Source of the DNA: CBDVAK01 sp965371945
Lineage (GTDB): Bacteria > Pseudomonadota > Gammaproteobacteria > Competibacterales > JAHEDQ01
Direction: 5' to 3'
Length of the DNA: 22,666 bases
Assembly (NCBI GenBank): GCA_965371945.1
Contig: CBDVAK010000015.1
Location: forward strand, 1-22,666
A program made the translations under genes and the position numbers. Below the pieces are notes generated by a model. It did not search any database. It had not been told where the DNA came from and saw only the letters and a program-made list of their open reading frames with translations. Shown here one piece after another: positions 1 through 6,253 of this stretch (position 1 is the first letter of the stretch; every line of letters starts with the position of its first letter).

Positions 1-54
1 CAACGCAAGCGACACCCCGGGCACCGCCTGCCAGGCTAAAACAATCAGGCACAT
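1..54 (-). CDS. NRDE/TANGO2-family protein, N-terminal fragment cut by window edge
   Basis: Only the first 18 codons are inside the window. They read MCLIVLAWQAVPGVSLAL, which matches the typical opening of NRDE (TANGO2, DUF833) proteins: Met-Cys-Leu-Ile, a hydrophobic strand, then a Pro-Gly turn before the Asn-Arg-Asp-Glu motif that would lie beyond the edge. Cys2 is conserved in the family. The ATG is at 54-52 with a weak GAG ribosome site about seven bases upstream. It lies 48 bp downstream of the sulfurtransferase on the same strand, so it is probably the last gene of an amrS-rhodanese-NRDE operon. The biochemical role of bacterial NRDE proteins is unclear. The call rests on a short N-terminus only. 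Confidence 0.6.
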   Translation of the reverse strand, partial: MCLIVLAWQAVPGVSLAL

Positions 55-102
55 AAGCGCTCAATAAGCCGGGCCAATGGGGGTGCGGACACCGAGTATC
101 GT

Positions 103-957
103 TCAGGGCCCGGTGGCCACCGCCCTGTCCGGATCGCGAATCCATTCGCTCCAGGAACCCGGGTAGAGCCGCGACACTCCCAGCCCGGCAATCTCCATCG
201 CCAGGATGCTCTGGCAGGCGTTGACCCCGGAACCACACATCTGTATCACACGCGGGACCGGCGCATCTCCCAGAAAATCCATCCAGCGGACCCGTAGCCC
301 GGAGGCTGGCAGGAAACAGCCGTCGCTGCTGCTGTTGTTGGTCTCGAACGGGCGATTCACCGCTCCGGGGATATGACCGGCGACCGGGTCGATCGGTTCG
401 GATTCACCGCGGAACCGTGCCACCGCGCGAACATCGACCAGCAGACAGCCAGCGCTATTCAGTTCGGCACCCAGTTGCGCTGTGGATACCCACAGGCCGT
501 CGTCGGGCCGGGCCTGAAAATCGCCAGCGGCTGGTGGCTGCGGGGCGCTACTGAGTGGATGACCAGATGCCTGCCAAGCCTGTAAACCACCGTCCAGCAC
601 CGCCACCCCGCCATGCCCCAGCCAGCGCAGCAACCACCACAGCCGGCTGGCCATTGCGCCTCCCATATCGTCATAGACCACCACTTGGGACGATGTCGAC
701 ACACCCCATGCCCGCAACGTCCGTTGGATCTGTGCAAGCGCCGGCAGTGGATGACGGCCGCTGCCGACGCTCACCGGTGCGGAGAGATCCCGGTCCAGAT
801 GCGCGTAGACCGCCCCAGGCAGGTGACCAAGACGATACATTTCCCCACCGGCATCGGGCTCCAGCAGGCGGAACCGGCAATCCACCAATACCCACGCGGG
901 ATCATCCAAGTGCGCGGACAGGGTATCGACATCGACCAGTGTAGTCAGGTGCGACAT
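103..957 (-). CDS. sseA: Two-domain rhodanese / 3-mercaptopyruvate sulfurtransferase
   Basis: The 284-residue protein has the tandem rhodanese layout of thiosulfate and 3-mercaptopyruvate sulfurtransferases. The first domain (about 6-135) is the inactive structural repeat. The second (about 155-280) carries the active-site loop CGSGVNA with the persulfide-forming Cys241. The loop CG[ST]GV[TN]A is closer to mercaptopyruvate sulfurtransferases than to the CRxG type of thiosulfate rhodaneses. Other family landmarks are HLPGAV, VVVYDD, LDGGLQAW and GHIPGAVN. Length is normal. The ATG has a GGAG ribosome site nine bases upstream. It starts 15 bp after the amrS stop codon, so it is almost certainly cotranscribed with that radical SAM gene. 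There is no signal peptide, so it is cytosolic. The substrate (mercaptopyruvate or thiosulfate) is inferred. Confidence 0.9.
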   Translation of the reverse strand: MSHLTTLVDVDTLSAHLDDPAWVLVDCRFRLLEPDAGGEMYRLGHLPGAVYAHLDRDLSAPVSVGSGRHPLPALAQIQRTLRAWGVSTSSQVVVYDDMGGAMASRLWWLLRWLGHGGVAVLDGGLQAWQASGHPLSSAPQPPAAGDFQARPDDGLWVSTAQLGAELNSAGCLLVDVRAVARFRGESEPIDPVAGHIPGAVNRPFETNNSSSDGCFLPASGLRVRWMDFLGDAPVPRVIQMCGSGVNACQSILAMEIAGLGVSRLYPGSWSEWIRDPDRAVATGP

Positions 958-972
958 AGCCGCTGTCTCCGT

Positions 973-2106
973 TCAGGCATAGTCATGCAGCCGTACCGGT
1001 TGGCGGCGCGCGCCCCAGGTTCCGGGCCGGGCCTCGAACACTCCGGGACAAGGGCTGCCACAGCGGTTGCAATGGCCATCTGCAGTGAGGTTCCAGGCTC
1101 CCAGCACATACCAGTCGCGCTCGATCAACAACTGGCCGCAATGGTGGCACCAGGTGCTGCCACCGGCGGTGTCGTGCACGTTACCAGTATAAACATAGCG
1201 AACACCCACTTCCCGAGCCAGTTTACGGGCCCTGCTCAGTGTCTGCGGTGGCGTCGCCGGCAGATCCTGCATCTTGTAGTCGGGATGAAACGCGCTGAAG
1301 TGCAGCGGGACATCCGGGCCCAACTGCGCCAGCACCCATTCGGCCATCGCCACGATCTCCTGATCAGAATCGTTCTGCCCGGGGATCAACAGGGTGGTCA
1401 ACTCGATCCAGACATCCGTGTGGTGATGCAGATAGACGATCGTGTCCAGCACCGGTTGCAGGTGGGCACCGGTCAGCTTCCAGTAGAACTTATCGGTAAA
1501 GGCCTTGAGATCGACGTTGGCCGCATCCATATACTTGAAGAAGTCCACGCGAGGTTGCTCACAGATGTAACCGGCAGTGACTGCCACCGAGCGGATACCA
1601 TGAAGATGACAGGCCTTGGCCACATCCACCGCGTATTCAGTGAAGATCACCGGGTCGTTGTAGGTGTAGGCCACCGACCTACAACCCATTTGCAGCGCCG
1701 CTCTGGCGATGGTGTCGGGGCTGGCGTCGTCCGCCAGCGTATCGATCTCCCGCGACTTGCTGATGTCCCAGTTCTGGCAAAACTTACAGGCCAGATTGCA
1801 GCCGGCGGTACCAAAAGACAGTACCGGCGTTCCCGGCAGAAAATGATTGAGCGGTTTTTTCTCGATGGGGTCGATGCAATAACCGCTGGAACGCCCGTAG
1901 GTGGTGAGAACGATCCCGCCCTCCTGGCAGGCACGCACGAAACACAATCCACGCTGCCCCTCCCTGAGTTTACAGAACCGGGGGCAAAGATCGCACTGAA
2001 CACGCCCGTCGGGCAGGGAATGCCAATAACGGGTAGCAACGACGGATGGATCACGATCGGCGTTCACGATCAACCTCCTGCCTGCTTCCTTGACGAAGGA
2101 CGCCAT
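973..2106 (-). CDS. amrS: AmmeMemoRadiSam system radical SAM enzyme
   Basis: This 377-residue protein belongs to the radical SAM family that co-occurs with MEMO and AMMECR1 proteins (TIGR04337 type). The cluster-binding motif CNLACKFC gives Cys103, Cys107 and Cys110. An N-terminal Cys-rich segment (CDLCPRFC, about 38-45) and two C-terminal CxxC pairs (about 320-323 and 346-349) suggest extra metal sites. The segment SFGTAGCNLACKFCQNWDIS resembles PflA-like activases. The reading frame stays open 43 codons further upstream, but the ATG at 2106 has an AAAGG ribosome site six bases away, and the longer form would overlap divergent amrB. It is divergent from amrB/amrA with a 73-bp gap and is followed by the sulfurtransferase. 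The reaction is not established for this family. Confidence 0.92.
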   Translation of the reverse strand: MASFVKEAGRRLIVNADRDPSVVATRYWHSLPDGRVQCDLCPRFCKLREGQRGLCFVRACQEGGIVLTTYGRSSGYCIDPIEKKPLNHFLPGTPVLSFGTAGCNLACKFCQNWDISKSREIDTLADDASPDTIARAALQMGCRSVAYTYNDPVIFTEYAVDVAKACHLHGIRSVAVTAGYICEQPRVDFFKYMDAANVDLKAFTDKFYWKLTGAHLQPVLDTIVYLHHHTDVWIELTTLLIPGQNDSDQEIVAMAEWVLAQLGPDVPLHFSAFHPDYKMQDLPATPPQTLSRARKLAREVGVRYVYTGNVHDTAGGSTWCHHCGQLLIERDWYVLGAWNLTADGHCNRCGSPCPGVFEARPGTWGARRQPVRLHDYA

Positions 2107-2179
2107 TATAAACCTTTGGCAGTCGCCCGGACTTTGATCTGCGGCAATTCTGCCACACCGACAACCGCGGAGCTCGATC

Positions 2180-2989
2180 ATGCAGACAACTGAATACTCA
2201 CCCCACGGGTCACGCCCCCCGGCGGTAGCCGGCACCTTCTACCCCGCCTCTGCGGACACGCTGTCAGCACAGATCTCCACCTGTTTCGCTCAGGCGGCCT
2301 CCAGCCGCCGCTATGCACCCAAGGCAATCGTCGCGCCCCACGCAGGCTATGTTTACTCGGGGCCGGTGGCCGCAACGGCGTACCAGCAACTGCATGAGCT
2401 GCGTGAGACTGTCGACCAGGTCGTCTTGCTGGGACCGTCGCATCGGGTCGCGTTTCAGGGCATCGCAGCCTGTAGCTGGGAAGCCTACCTGACACCATTG
2501 GGTCCGGTACCGCTGGATCTGCAGTGCACCGGCCGACTGCTCGAGTCGGGGCTGGTCACGGAATTCGATCAGGCCCACGCTCAAGAGCACAGCCTGGAAG
2601 TGCAGCTGCCATTTCTGCAGCAGGTGCTGGAAGATTTTCGCTTGTTGCCGCTGGTGGTCGGGGATGCCGATCCGCAGCAGGTGGCCGATGTCATCGAGGC
2701 GATCTGGGATGGCCCACAAACACTCATCGTAATCAGCTCCGATCTCAGCCACTACCACCCCTACCAGGAAGCCCGGGTCATGGACCACGAAACCTCGGCC
2801 GCTATCGAGCGCCTGGACTATCGATCCATCGACTATCAACAGGCCTGCGGTCGCGCGCCGCTGGCGGGGATGCTGCTGGCCGCCCGCCATCATCGTTTGC
2901 AAGCCAGAACGCTGGACCTGCGAAACTCCGGAGATACCGCCGGCGACCGTCAGCGCGTGGTTGGGTATGGCGCCTATGTCTTCAGCTGA
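2180..2989 (+). CDS. amrB: AmmeMemoRadiSam system protein B (MEMO family)
   Basis: The 269-residue protein is a MEMO1 homologue. Family landmarks in order are AGTFYPAS (18-24), PHAGYVYSGP with His54, LLGPSHR with His88, QEHSLEVQLPF with His137, SSDLSHYHPY with His191, and ACGRAP with Cys223. His54, His88 and Cys223 correspond by motif to the metal-binding His/His/Cys of human MEMO1. The fold is related to extradiol dioxygenase-like (LigB) enzymes, but no dioxygenase activity is known for MEMO. The ATG at 2180 has GGAG seven bases upstream. The 3' end overlaps the start of amrA, showing translational coupling. It is divergent from the partner radical SAM gene. The protein appears soluble and cytosolic. 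Family assignment is firm; the role is unknown. Confidence 0.93.
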   Translation: MQTTEYSPHGSRPPAVAGTFYPASADTLSAQISTCFAQAASSRRYAPKAIVAPHAGYVYSGPVAATAYQQLHELRETVDQVVLLGPSHRVAFQGIAACSWEAYLTPLGPVPLDLQCTGRLLESGLVTEFDQAHAQEHSLEVQLPFLQQVLEDFRLLPLVVGDADPQQVADVIEAIWDGPQTLIVISSDLSHYHPYQEARVMDHETSAAIERLDYRSIDYQQACGRAPLAGMLLAARHHRLQARTLDLRNSGDTAGDRQRVVGYGAYVFS

Positions 2990-3557
2990 GCAACCACCTG
3001 CCCTGAATCCCCGCCAACGACGGATTCTGCTGGAAACCGGCACCGATTCCATCGCACATGGGTTGGAACGGGGGCAGCCGTTGCGACCGGATCCGGCGGG
3101 CTGTCCGCAAAGGCTGAGGGAAACAGGCGCAAGCTTCGTTACCCTGGAGCTCGGTGGCCGCCTGCGCGGCTGTATCGGTACGCTCACCGCACGACAGCCG
3201 CTGATCCTGGACGTCGCCCAGCATGCTTTCGAAGCAGCGTTCGAAGACCCCAGATTCGAACCCGTGAACGCAGCCGAACTGACTGAGCTGGAATTGCACA
3301 TCTCGGTACTTTCACCAGCGCAGCCGTTGACCGTCAGGAATGAGCAGGATCTGCTGTCCCGGTTGCGCCCGGGTACCGACGGCCTGGTCATCGAGGAGGG
3401 CCGCCATCGGGCCACCTTTCTGCCCGCGGTGTGGGATCAACTTAACGATCCCGGTGTTTTCCTGAGCCAGCTAAAGTACAAAGCGGGGCTGCCTCCGGAC
3501 TATTGGTCGGACACCATCAAGGTGTTTCGATACACCACCGAGAGTTTTGCTGACTAG
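2976..3557 (+). CDS. amrA: AmmeMemoRadiSam system protein A (AMMECR1 domain)
   Basis: The 193-residue protein is a single AMMECR1 domain with the hallmark LRGCIG at 63-68, preceded by FVTLELGGR and followed by the expected DVAQHAFEAAFEDPRF and LELHISVLS strands. The C-terminal half has GLVIEEGRHRATFLPAVW and LKYKAGLP, all typical. Three starts are possible: TTG 2961, ATG 2967 and ATG 2976; I chose 2976, a 14-bp overlap with amrB. The conserved Cys in LRGCIG suggests a catalytic or binding role but no reaction is established. The stop codon TAG at 3555-3557 coincides with the first bases of an inverted-repeat element, so the present C-terminus was probably fixed by that insertion. Confidence 0.9.
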   Translation: MSSAEQPPALNPRQRRILLETGTDSIAHGLERGQPLRPDPAGCPQRLRETGASFVTLELGGRLRGCIGTLTARQPLILDVAQHAFEAAFEDPRFEPVNAAELTELELHISVLSPAQPLTVRNEQDLLSRLRPGTDGLVIEEGRHRATFLPAVWDQLNDPGVFLSQLKYKAGLPPDYWSDTIKVFRYTTESFAD

Positions 3558-3719
3558 TGTGCTGTCTCACGAATAGCTTGACGGTAGCGGTGAGCAATGG
3601 CGGTCACTGACAAGGCGCAGCGAGTGAGCAATAGCGGGGCCTATTGCGACGAGCTGCAACGCAGTCAGAGGCCGTCAAGGCCAGCGCAAGCGTTGAGTTA
3701 TTTGTGAGACAGCACACTA
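3555..3719. repeat. MITE-like element with terminal inverted repeats and TA flanks
   Basis: The segment begins TAGTGTGCTGTCTCAC (3555-3570) and ends with its exact reverse complement (3704-3719). Inward of the 16-bp perfect arms the similarity continues imperfectly for about 20 more bases. Each end is flanked by TA, as expected of a TA-duplicating Tc1/mariner or IS630-type transposition, leaving an element of about 161 bp with no room for a transposase. The centre has ACAAGGCGC (3610-3618), a hairpin GCAATAG/CTATTGC (3628-3634 and 3641-3647) and CAACGC (3657-3662). The same core recurs at 5441-5493 in a second element. It lies between two convergent genes and supplies the stop codons of both. 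The class assignment is inferred. Confidence 0.75.
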
Positions 3720-4330
3720 TTTAGCCAACGACGCACGTCGGCGGGGCGGTCCGCATCCCACCCCATAGGCAGTTCCTCGAAGTCAACACCGAGACGATGC
3801 AACCGTCTCCGGGTGCGAGACAGCACCCGTCCCGTGCCCCAGGGCATGGATCGGAACAACTCCGCCTCGACCCGCCTCAGACCCAGCAGCAGATAACCAC
3901 CATCCTCAGCAGGCCCCAGCACCGCCTCCCGCCCCTGCTCGAGCAAATCGCAGGCACGCCGAAAATCCTCACGTTGCAGCGAAACACAATCAGACCCCAC
4001 CACGATGGCCCAGGCCGCCTCCGACAGTGCCTTGCGCAGGGCAAAGTGCATGCGGGCGCCGAGGTCGGCGCCCCGTTGGGCGCGTAGCACGATACCGGCC
4101 TGGCGCGCGCGAACCCGCAGATATGGCACACGACAATCCGGTTGACACCATAACTCTACCGCCGCCAGCCCGGTGGTGTGACTCAGTGTCTGCTGCAACA
4201 TCGACCGGTACAGTCGCGCGGCGCCGTATTTACCGTAAGCGGGAATCAGGCGCCGTTTTACCTTGCCCGCCACCGGGGCCCTGGCAAACACCAGTATCCG
4301 CCCGCGCGGATAGAGACACAGCGGCTGCAT
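3698..4330 (-). CDS. TIGR04282-type glycosyltransferase (DUF2064)
   Basis: The 210-residue protein matches the DUF2064 / TIGR04282 family, nucleotide-sugar transferase-like proteins often annotated as arsenosugar biosynthesis glycosyltransferases. Visible landmarks are ILVFARAPVAGKVKRRL (12-28), GADLGARM, the VVGSDCVSL metal/nucleotide loop, GPAEDGGYLLLGL and MPWGTGRVLS. The fold is GT-A-like, cytosolic, with no membrane segment. The ATG at 4330 lies one base after the stop of the upstream TIGR04283 gene (TGATATG), so the pair is an operon. The last residues, VLSHK, are encoded inside the terminal repeat of the neighbouring MITE-like element, so the natural C-terminus was likely altered by about ten residues. 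Arsenosugar synthesis itself is not supported here because no arsenic methylation gene is present. Confidence 0.85.
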   Translation of the reverse strand: MQPLCLYPRGRILVFARAPVAGKVKRRLIPAYGKYGAARLYRSMLQQTLSHTTGLAAVELWCQPDCRVPYLRVRARQAGIVLRAQRGADLGARMHFALRKALSEAAWAIVVGSDCVSLQREDFRRACDLLEQGREAVLGPAEDGGYLLLGLRRVEAELFRSMPWGTGRVLSRTRRRLHRLGVDFEELPMGWDADRPADVRRWLNSVLSHK

Positions 4331-4331
4331 A

Positions 4332-5018
4332 TCAGCTGCCCAAGGTTGCGTATAGCCTCGCCAGCCGTGCCGGGGAGACGCCCAGCCAGTCGAGCCAGCG
4401 CAGCCACCACATCATGCCGATGGTCCGCATCACACCGTCCCGCTGCCAACGGCGACTGGAGGTCACCAGCCGCCACCTGGCACAGGCAGGGGGCGCCAAT
4501 TCACGCAGTCGCCGGCAGACGTGCACATCCTCCATCAATGGTATTGGTTCGAAACCAGCGACGGCACGGTATGCCTGGCGTGTCATGAACAATCCCTGGT
4601 CACCGGTGGCGATACCGCTGATACCTGAACGCAGGTTCATCATCCTGGCTACCACCGCTAAAATCGGCCGCGAACCCGAAAGTCGCACTTTGAAATAACC
4701 CCAAGGATGCCCGGCCGCCACCAAACGCATGATTTCCAGATCCACATCCTCCGGCACCAGGGTATCGGCGTGCAGAAACCACAGCACCCGTCCGCTCGCC
4801 TGTCTGGCGCCATGGTTCATCTGCCGGGCACGCCCCGCGGGGGAGACTATGACCCGGTCGACCATGCCCACAGCAAGCTCCTGCGTACCATCGGTGCTAC
4901 CGCCATCGGCCAGCAATACTTCGACACCACGAACTCGCATCGCCTGCAACCTTGCCAGCGTGGCAGCGATAAGAGCGGCTTCATCGAGAGCCGGTATGAC
5001 GATGGACAATGGAACCAC
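4332..5018 (-). CDS. TIGR04283-type family 2 glycosyltransferase
   Basis: A GT2-fold glycosyltransferase of about 228 residues. It shows SIVIPALDEA (5-14), the LLADGGSTDGT nucleotide-binding segment (35-45), GRARQMNHGA, and the HAD metal-binding variant of DxD at 83-85. Further on are GDQGLFM and MEDVHVCRRL. These are characteristic of the TIGR04283 arsenosugar-associated family. No in-frame ATG precedes the conserved core; GTG at 5018 or TTG at 5009 are the realistic starts. The frame remains open upstream to 5444, but that extension runs antisense through both tRNA genes and is not protein. It forms a two-gene operon with the TIGR04282 gene. The 5' end overlaps the putative promoter of tRNA-Ala on the other strand. 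Confidence 0.82.
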   Translation of the reverse strand: MVPLSIVIPALDEAALIAATLARLQAMRVRGVEVLLADGGSTDGTQELAVGMVDRVIVSPAGRARQMNHGARQASGRVLWFLHADTLVPEDVDLEIMRLVAAGHPWGYFKVRLSGSRPILAVVARMMNLRSGISGIATGDQGLFMTRQAYRAVAGFEPIPLMEDVHVCRRLRELAPPACARWRLVTSSRRWQRDGVMRTIGMMWWLRWLDWLGVSPARLARLYATLGS

Positions 5019-5036
5019 TGGAAGGGCAACGAGACG

Positions 5037-5065
5037 TTGGCAGGGAAAGGCATCTAGTGTAGCAT
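5037..5065 (+). promoter_or_regulatory. Candidate sigma-70 promoter of tRNA-Ala
   Basis: TTGGCA (5037-5042), a 17-bp spacer and TAGCAT (5060-5065) form a good sigma-70 promoter. It would start transcription near 5072, about nine bases before the tRNA. A GC-rich discriminator follows, as often seen in stringently controlled tRNA promoters. It lies just upstream of the divergent glycosyltransferase start. The call is from sequence pattern only. Confidence 0.5.
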
Positions 5066-5080
5066 TGCCGCCGCCTGGAA

Positions 5081-5156
5081 GGGGCCGTAGCTCAGTTGGG
5101 AGAGCGCGACGTTCGCAATGTCGAGGTCGGGGGTTCGATTCCCCCCGGCTCCACCA
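5081..5156 (+). tRNA. tRNA-Ala (anticodon CGC)
   Basis: A complete 76-nt cloverleaf can be folded by eye. The acceptor stem is GGGGCCG with CGGCTCC (one G-U pair); the D stem is GCTC/GAGC; the anticodon stem is CGACG/TGTCG with loop TTCGCAA; and the T stem is GGGGG/CCCCC around TTCGATT. Positions 34-36 of the loop are CGC, reading GCG (Ala). The 3' CCA is encoded. No terminator follows, and tRNA-Arg starts 93 bp downstream on the same strand. Confidence 0.97.
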
Positions 5157-5249
5157 GATCGAAGTTCCGGGTAATTCAACAAAGTCTGATAGCCCATGGC
5201 CATGCCGACGGGTATCATAGTCGGGCAAGAGCCACCTACGGCTCGCTTT

Positions 5250-5326
5250 GCCCCGATAGCTCAGCAGGATAGAGCGGCCGCCTCCTAAGCGGCAGGTCAG
5301 AGGTTCGAATCCTCTTCGGGGCACCA
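5250..5326 (+). tRNA. tRNA-Arg (anticodon CCU)
   Basis: A 77-nt cloverleaf with acceptor stem GCCCCGA/TCGGGGC, D stem GCTC/GAGC, anticodon stem GCCGC/GCGGC with loop CTCCTAA, T stem AGAGG/CCTCT around TTCGAAT, and encoded CCA. The anticodon CCU reads the rare arginine codon AGG. A TATCAT box at 5213-5218 is a possible -10, without a convincing -35, so transcription may also come from the tRNA-Ala promoter. A MITE-like element begins about 60 bp downstream. Confidence 0.97.
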
Positions 5327-5388
5327 TCGTGCCAACCGGCAGCGTGGATTCCCGCCGAACTCCCGGGTCCTCTTGTTGCGTAAACTTT

Positions 5389-5547
5389 AGGCGATTGGCG
5401 GAAACAAAGTTACCAGATTGCGTAGGATGTTCGTTCGTATACAAGGCGCGGCAGCAAGAGCATAGCAGGGCTATGTGAGGGCTGTCGCAACGCCGAAGAC
5501 GGGCGAAAAGACAAGCACGCTGGTAACTTTGTTGACAGAAATCGCCT
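5389..5547. repeat. Second MITE-like element sharing the internal core of the first
   Basis: The ends are imperfect inverted repeats: AGGCGATT (5389-5396) pairs with 5540-5547, and ACAAAGTTACCAG (5404-5416) pairs with 5520-5532. The interior has ACAAGGCGC (5441-5449), a short hairpin CATAGC/GCTATG (5461-5466 and 5470-5475) and CAACGC (5488-5493). This is the same order and spacing as in the element at 3555-3719, although the terminal repeats differ. Size is about 159 bp with no coding capacity. The right end meets the TAA stop (5549-5547) of the membrane-protein gene, and TA follows directly (5548-5549); the left flank has TT instead, so a target duplication is not clean. It is probably a degenerate relative of the first element. 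Confidence 0.6.
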
Positions 5548-5837
5548 TAGATCTGGCGACCGTAGCGGGTGGTGGTTTCACCCGACTGTTCGGACTTGGG
5601 GTAGAGCCGCGCCAGAATGATATCGAAGGCCACGAAGCCGCCGAGAAAAAACGCGAACGCGGCCAGAAATATGATCAGACGCATCCCACCTGAAGTGTTT
5701 ACCAAATCAAGGGCGCCAAACGCGAGGCGATATGCGGCGGCGGCAAATATGATCAGCCACAGCAACGTAAAGATATTGCGCTGATGCAACTCCTTTCTGC
5801 GCGCCTTTTCGTCCAGTTGAAGCACTTGGCGAGCCAT
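5547..5837 (-). CDS. Small two-helix membrane protein of unknown function
   Basis: The 96-residue protein has a charged N-terminal segment (about 1-20), a first membrane helix at about 22-46, a second at about 52-77, and a polar C-terminal tail. The short loop between the helices suggests a helical hairpin in the inner membrane. The ATG at 5837 has an AGGAG ribosome site eight bases upstream, and composition is ordinary, so I believe it is real. I do not recognise the family. Its TAA stop lies at the boundary of the MITE-like element at 5389-5547. There are no adjacent genes on the same strand to suggest a pathway: upstream are hairpins and downstream are tRNA genes on the other strand. Confidence 0.7.
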   Translation of the reverse strand: MARQVLQLDEKARRKELHQRNIFTLLWLIIFAAAAYRLAFGALDLVNTSGGMRLIIFLAAFAFFLGGFVAFDIILARLYPKSEQSGETTTRYGRQI

Positions 5838-6180
5838 GTCCGATGTCTCCTGCCGGTTTGGCGGTGTACAGTTGCACTAACTCGCCCCTGACACTCGCAT
5901 TCGAGTCGGGGCGTTGTCAGGGAAAAGTAACGGCGCACGCCTGCCGTGCTCAAGGTCCACACTCTCAAACGACGGTGCGGAATCTCCTAGCCGCCATTTC
6001 TCACCAGATGTCCGCGTCCTCACAAACACCGGTGAGAAGTGCAAGCCAGACATCATGATGCTTTGATCCGCAGCTACAGTGGGGCTGACCCTGCGAAGGA
6101 GCTGGCACCAATCTGCAGGAATCAGGGTTGTCGGGCGCCTGCGGGTCGGAATTTCCTGCCTGTGACTAGGAAATTTGCCA
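5838..6180. other. Noncoding stretch with several inverted repeats
   Basis: I see no convincing gene on either strand here. The stretch holds two overlapping, mutually exclusive stem-loops. One is CGCCCC+ACTCG paired with CGAGT+GGGGCG (5883-5913); the other is CCCTGACA paired with TGTCAGGG (5886-5922). An 8-bp inverted repeat TTCTCACC/GGTGAGAA lies at 5998-6005 and 6031-6038. Another, AATTTCCT/AGGAAATT, lies at 6150-6157 and 6168-6175 with a 10-nt loop. The first pair is in the 5' region of the minus-strand membrane-protein gene at 5837 and could act in its leader RNA. Confidence 0.4.
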
Positions 6181-6209
6181 TTGGGATTTCGGGCCGGCGG
6201 CAATATGCT
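6181..6209 (+). promoter_or_regulatory. Candidate promoter upstream of small ORF
   Basis: TTGGGA (6181-6186), a 17-bp spacer and TATGCT (6204-6209) each match the sigma-70 boxes at four of six positions. A start near 6216 would give a leader of about 38 nt before the ATG at 6254. This is supportive only because a small ORF with a ribosome site follows. Confidence 0.3.
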
Positions 6210-6253
6210 GGGTGCCACAGTTCAATGCAAGACGACACCAGGATCTGAAAAGC

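Noticed and set aside
613..2193. 526-codon plus-strand open frame
   Set aside because: It is antisense to the sulfurtransferase and amrS, both of which have full conserved motifs. The product shows no domain and has the composition of a GC-rich shadow frame.
2264..3415. 383-codon minus-strand open frame
   Set aside because: It is antisense to amrB and amrA, which are clear family members; no recognisable motif.
5019..5444. N-terminal extension of the TIGR04283 glycosyltransferase, containing RGFEPLTCRLGGG and GESNPRPRHCERRA
   Set aside because: These peptides are the well-known translations of the antisense strands of tRNA-Arg and tRNA-Ala, which lie here on the plus strand. The protein starts near 5018.
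5877..6218. 113-codon minus-strand frame as a real gene
   Set aside because: It runs through several inverted repeats, has no ribosome site I trust and a Pro/Arg/Ser-rich sequence without a domain.
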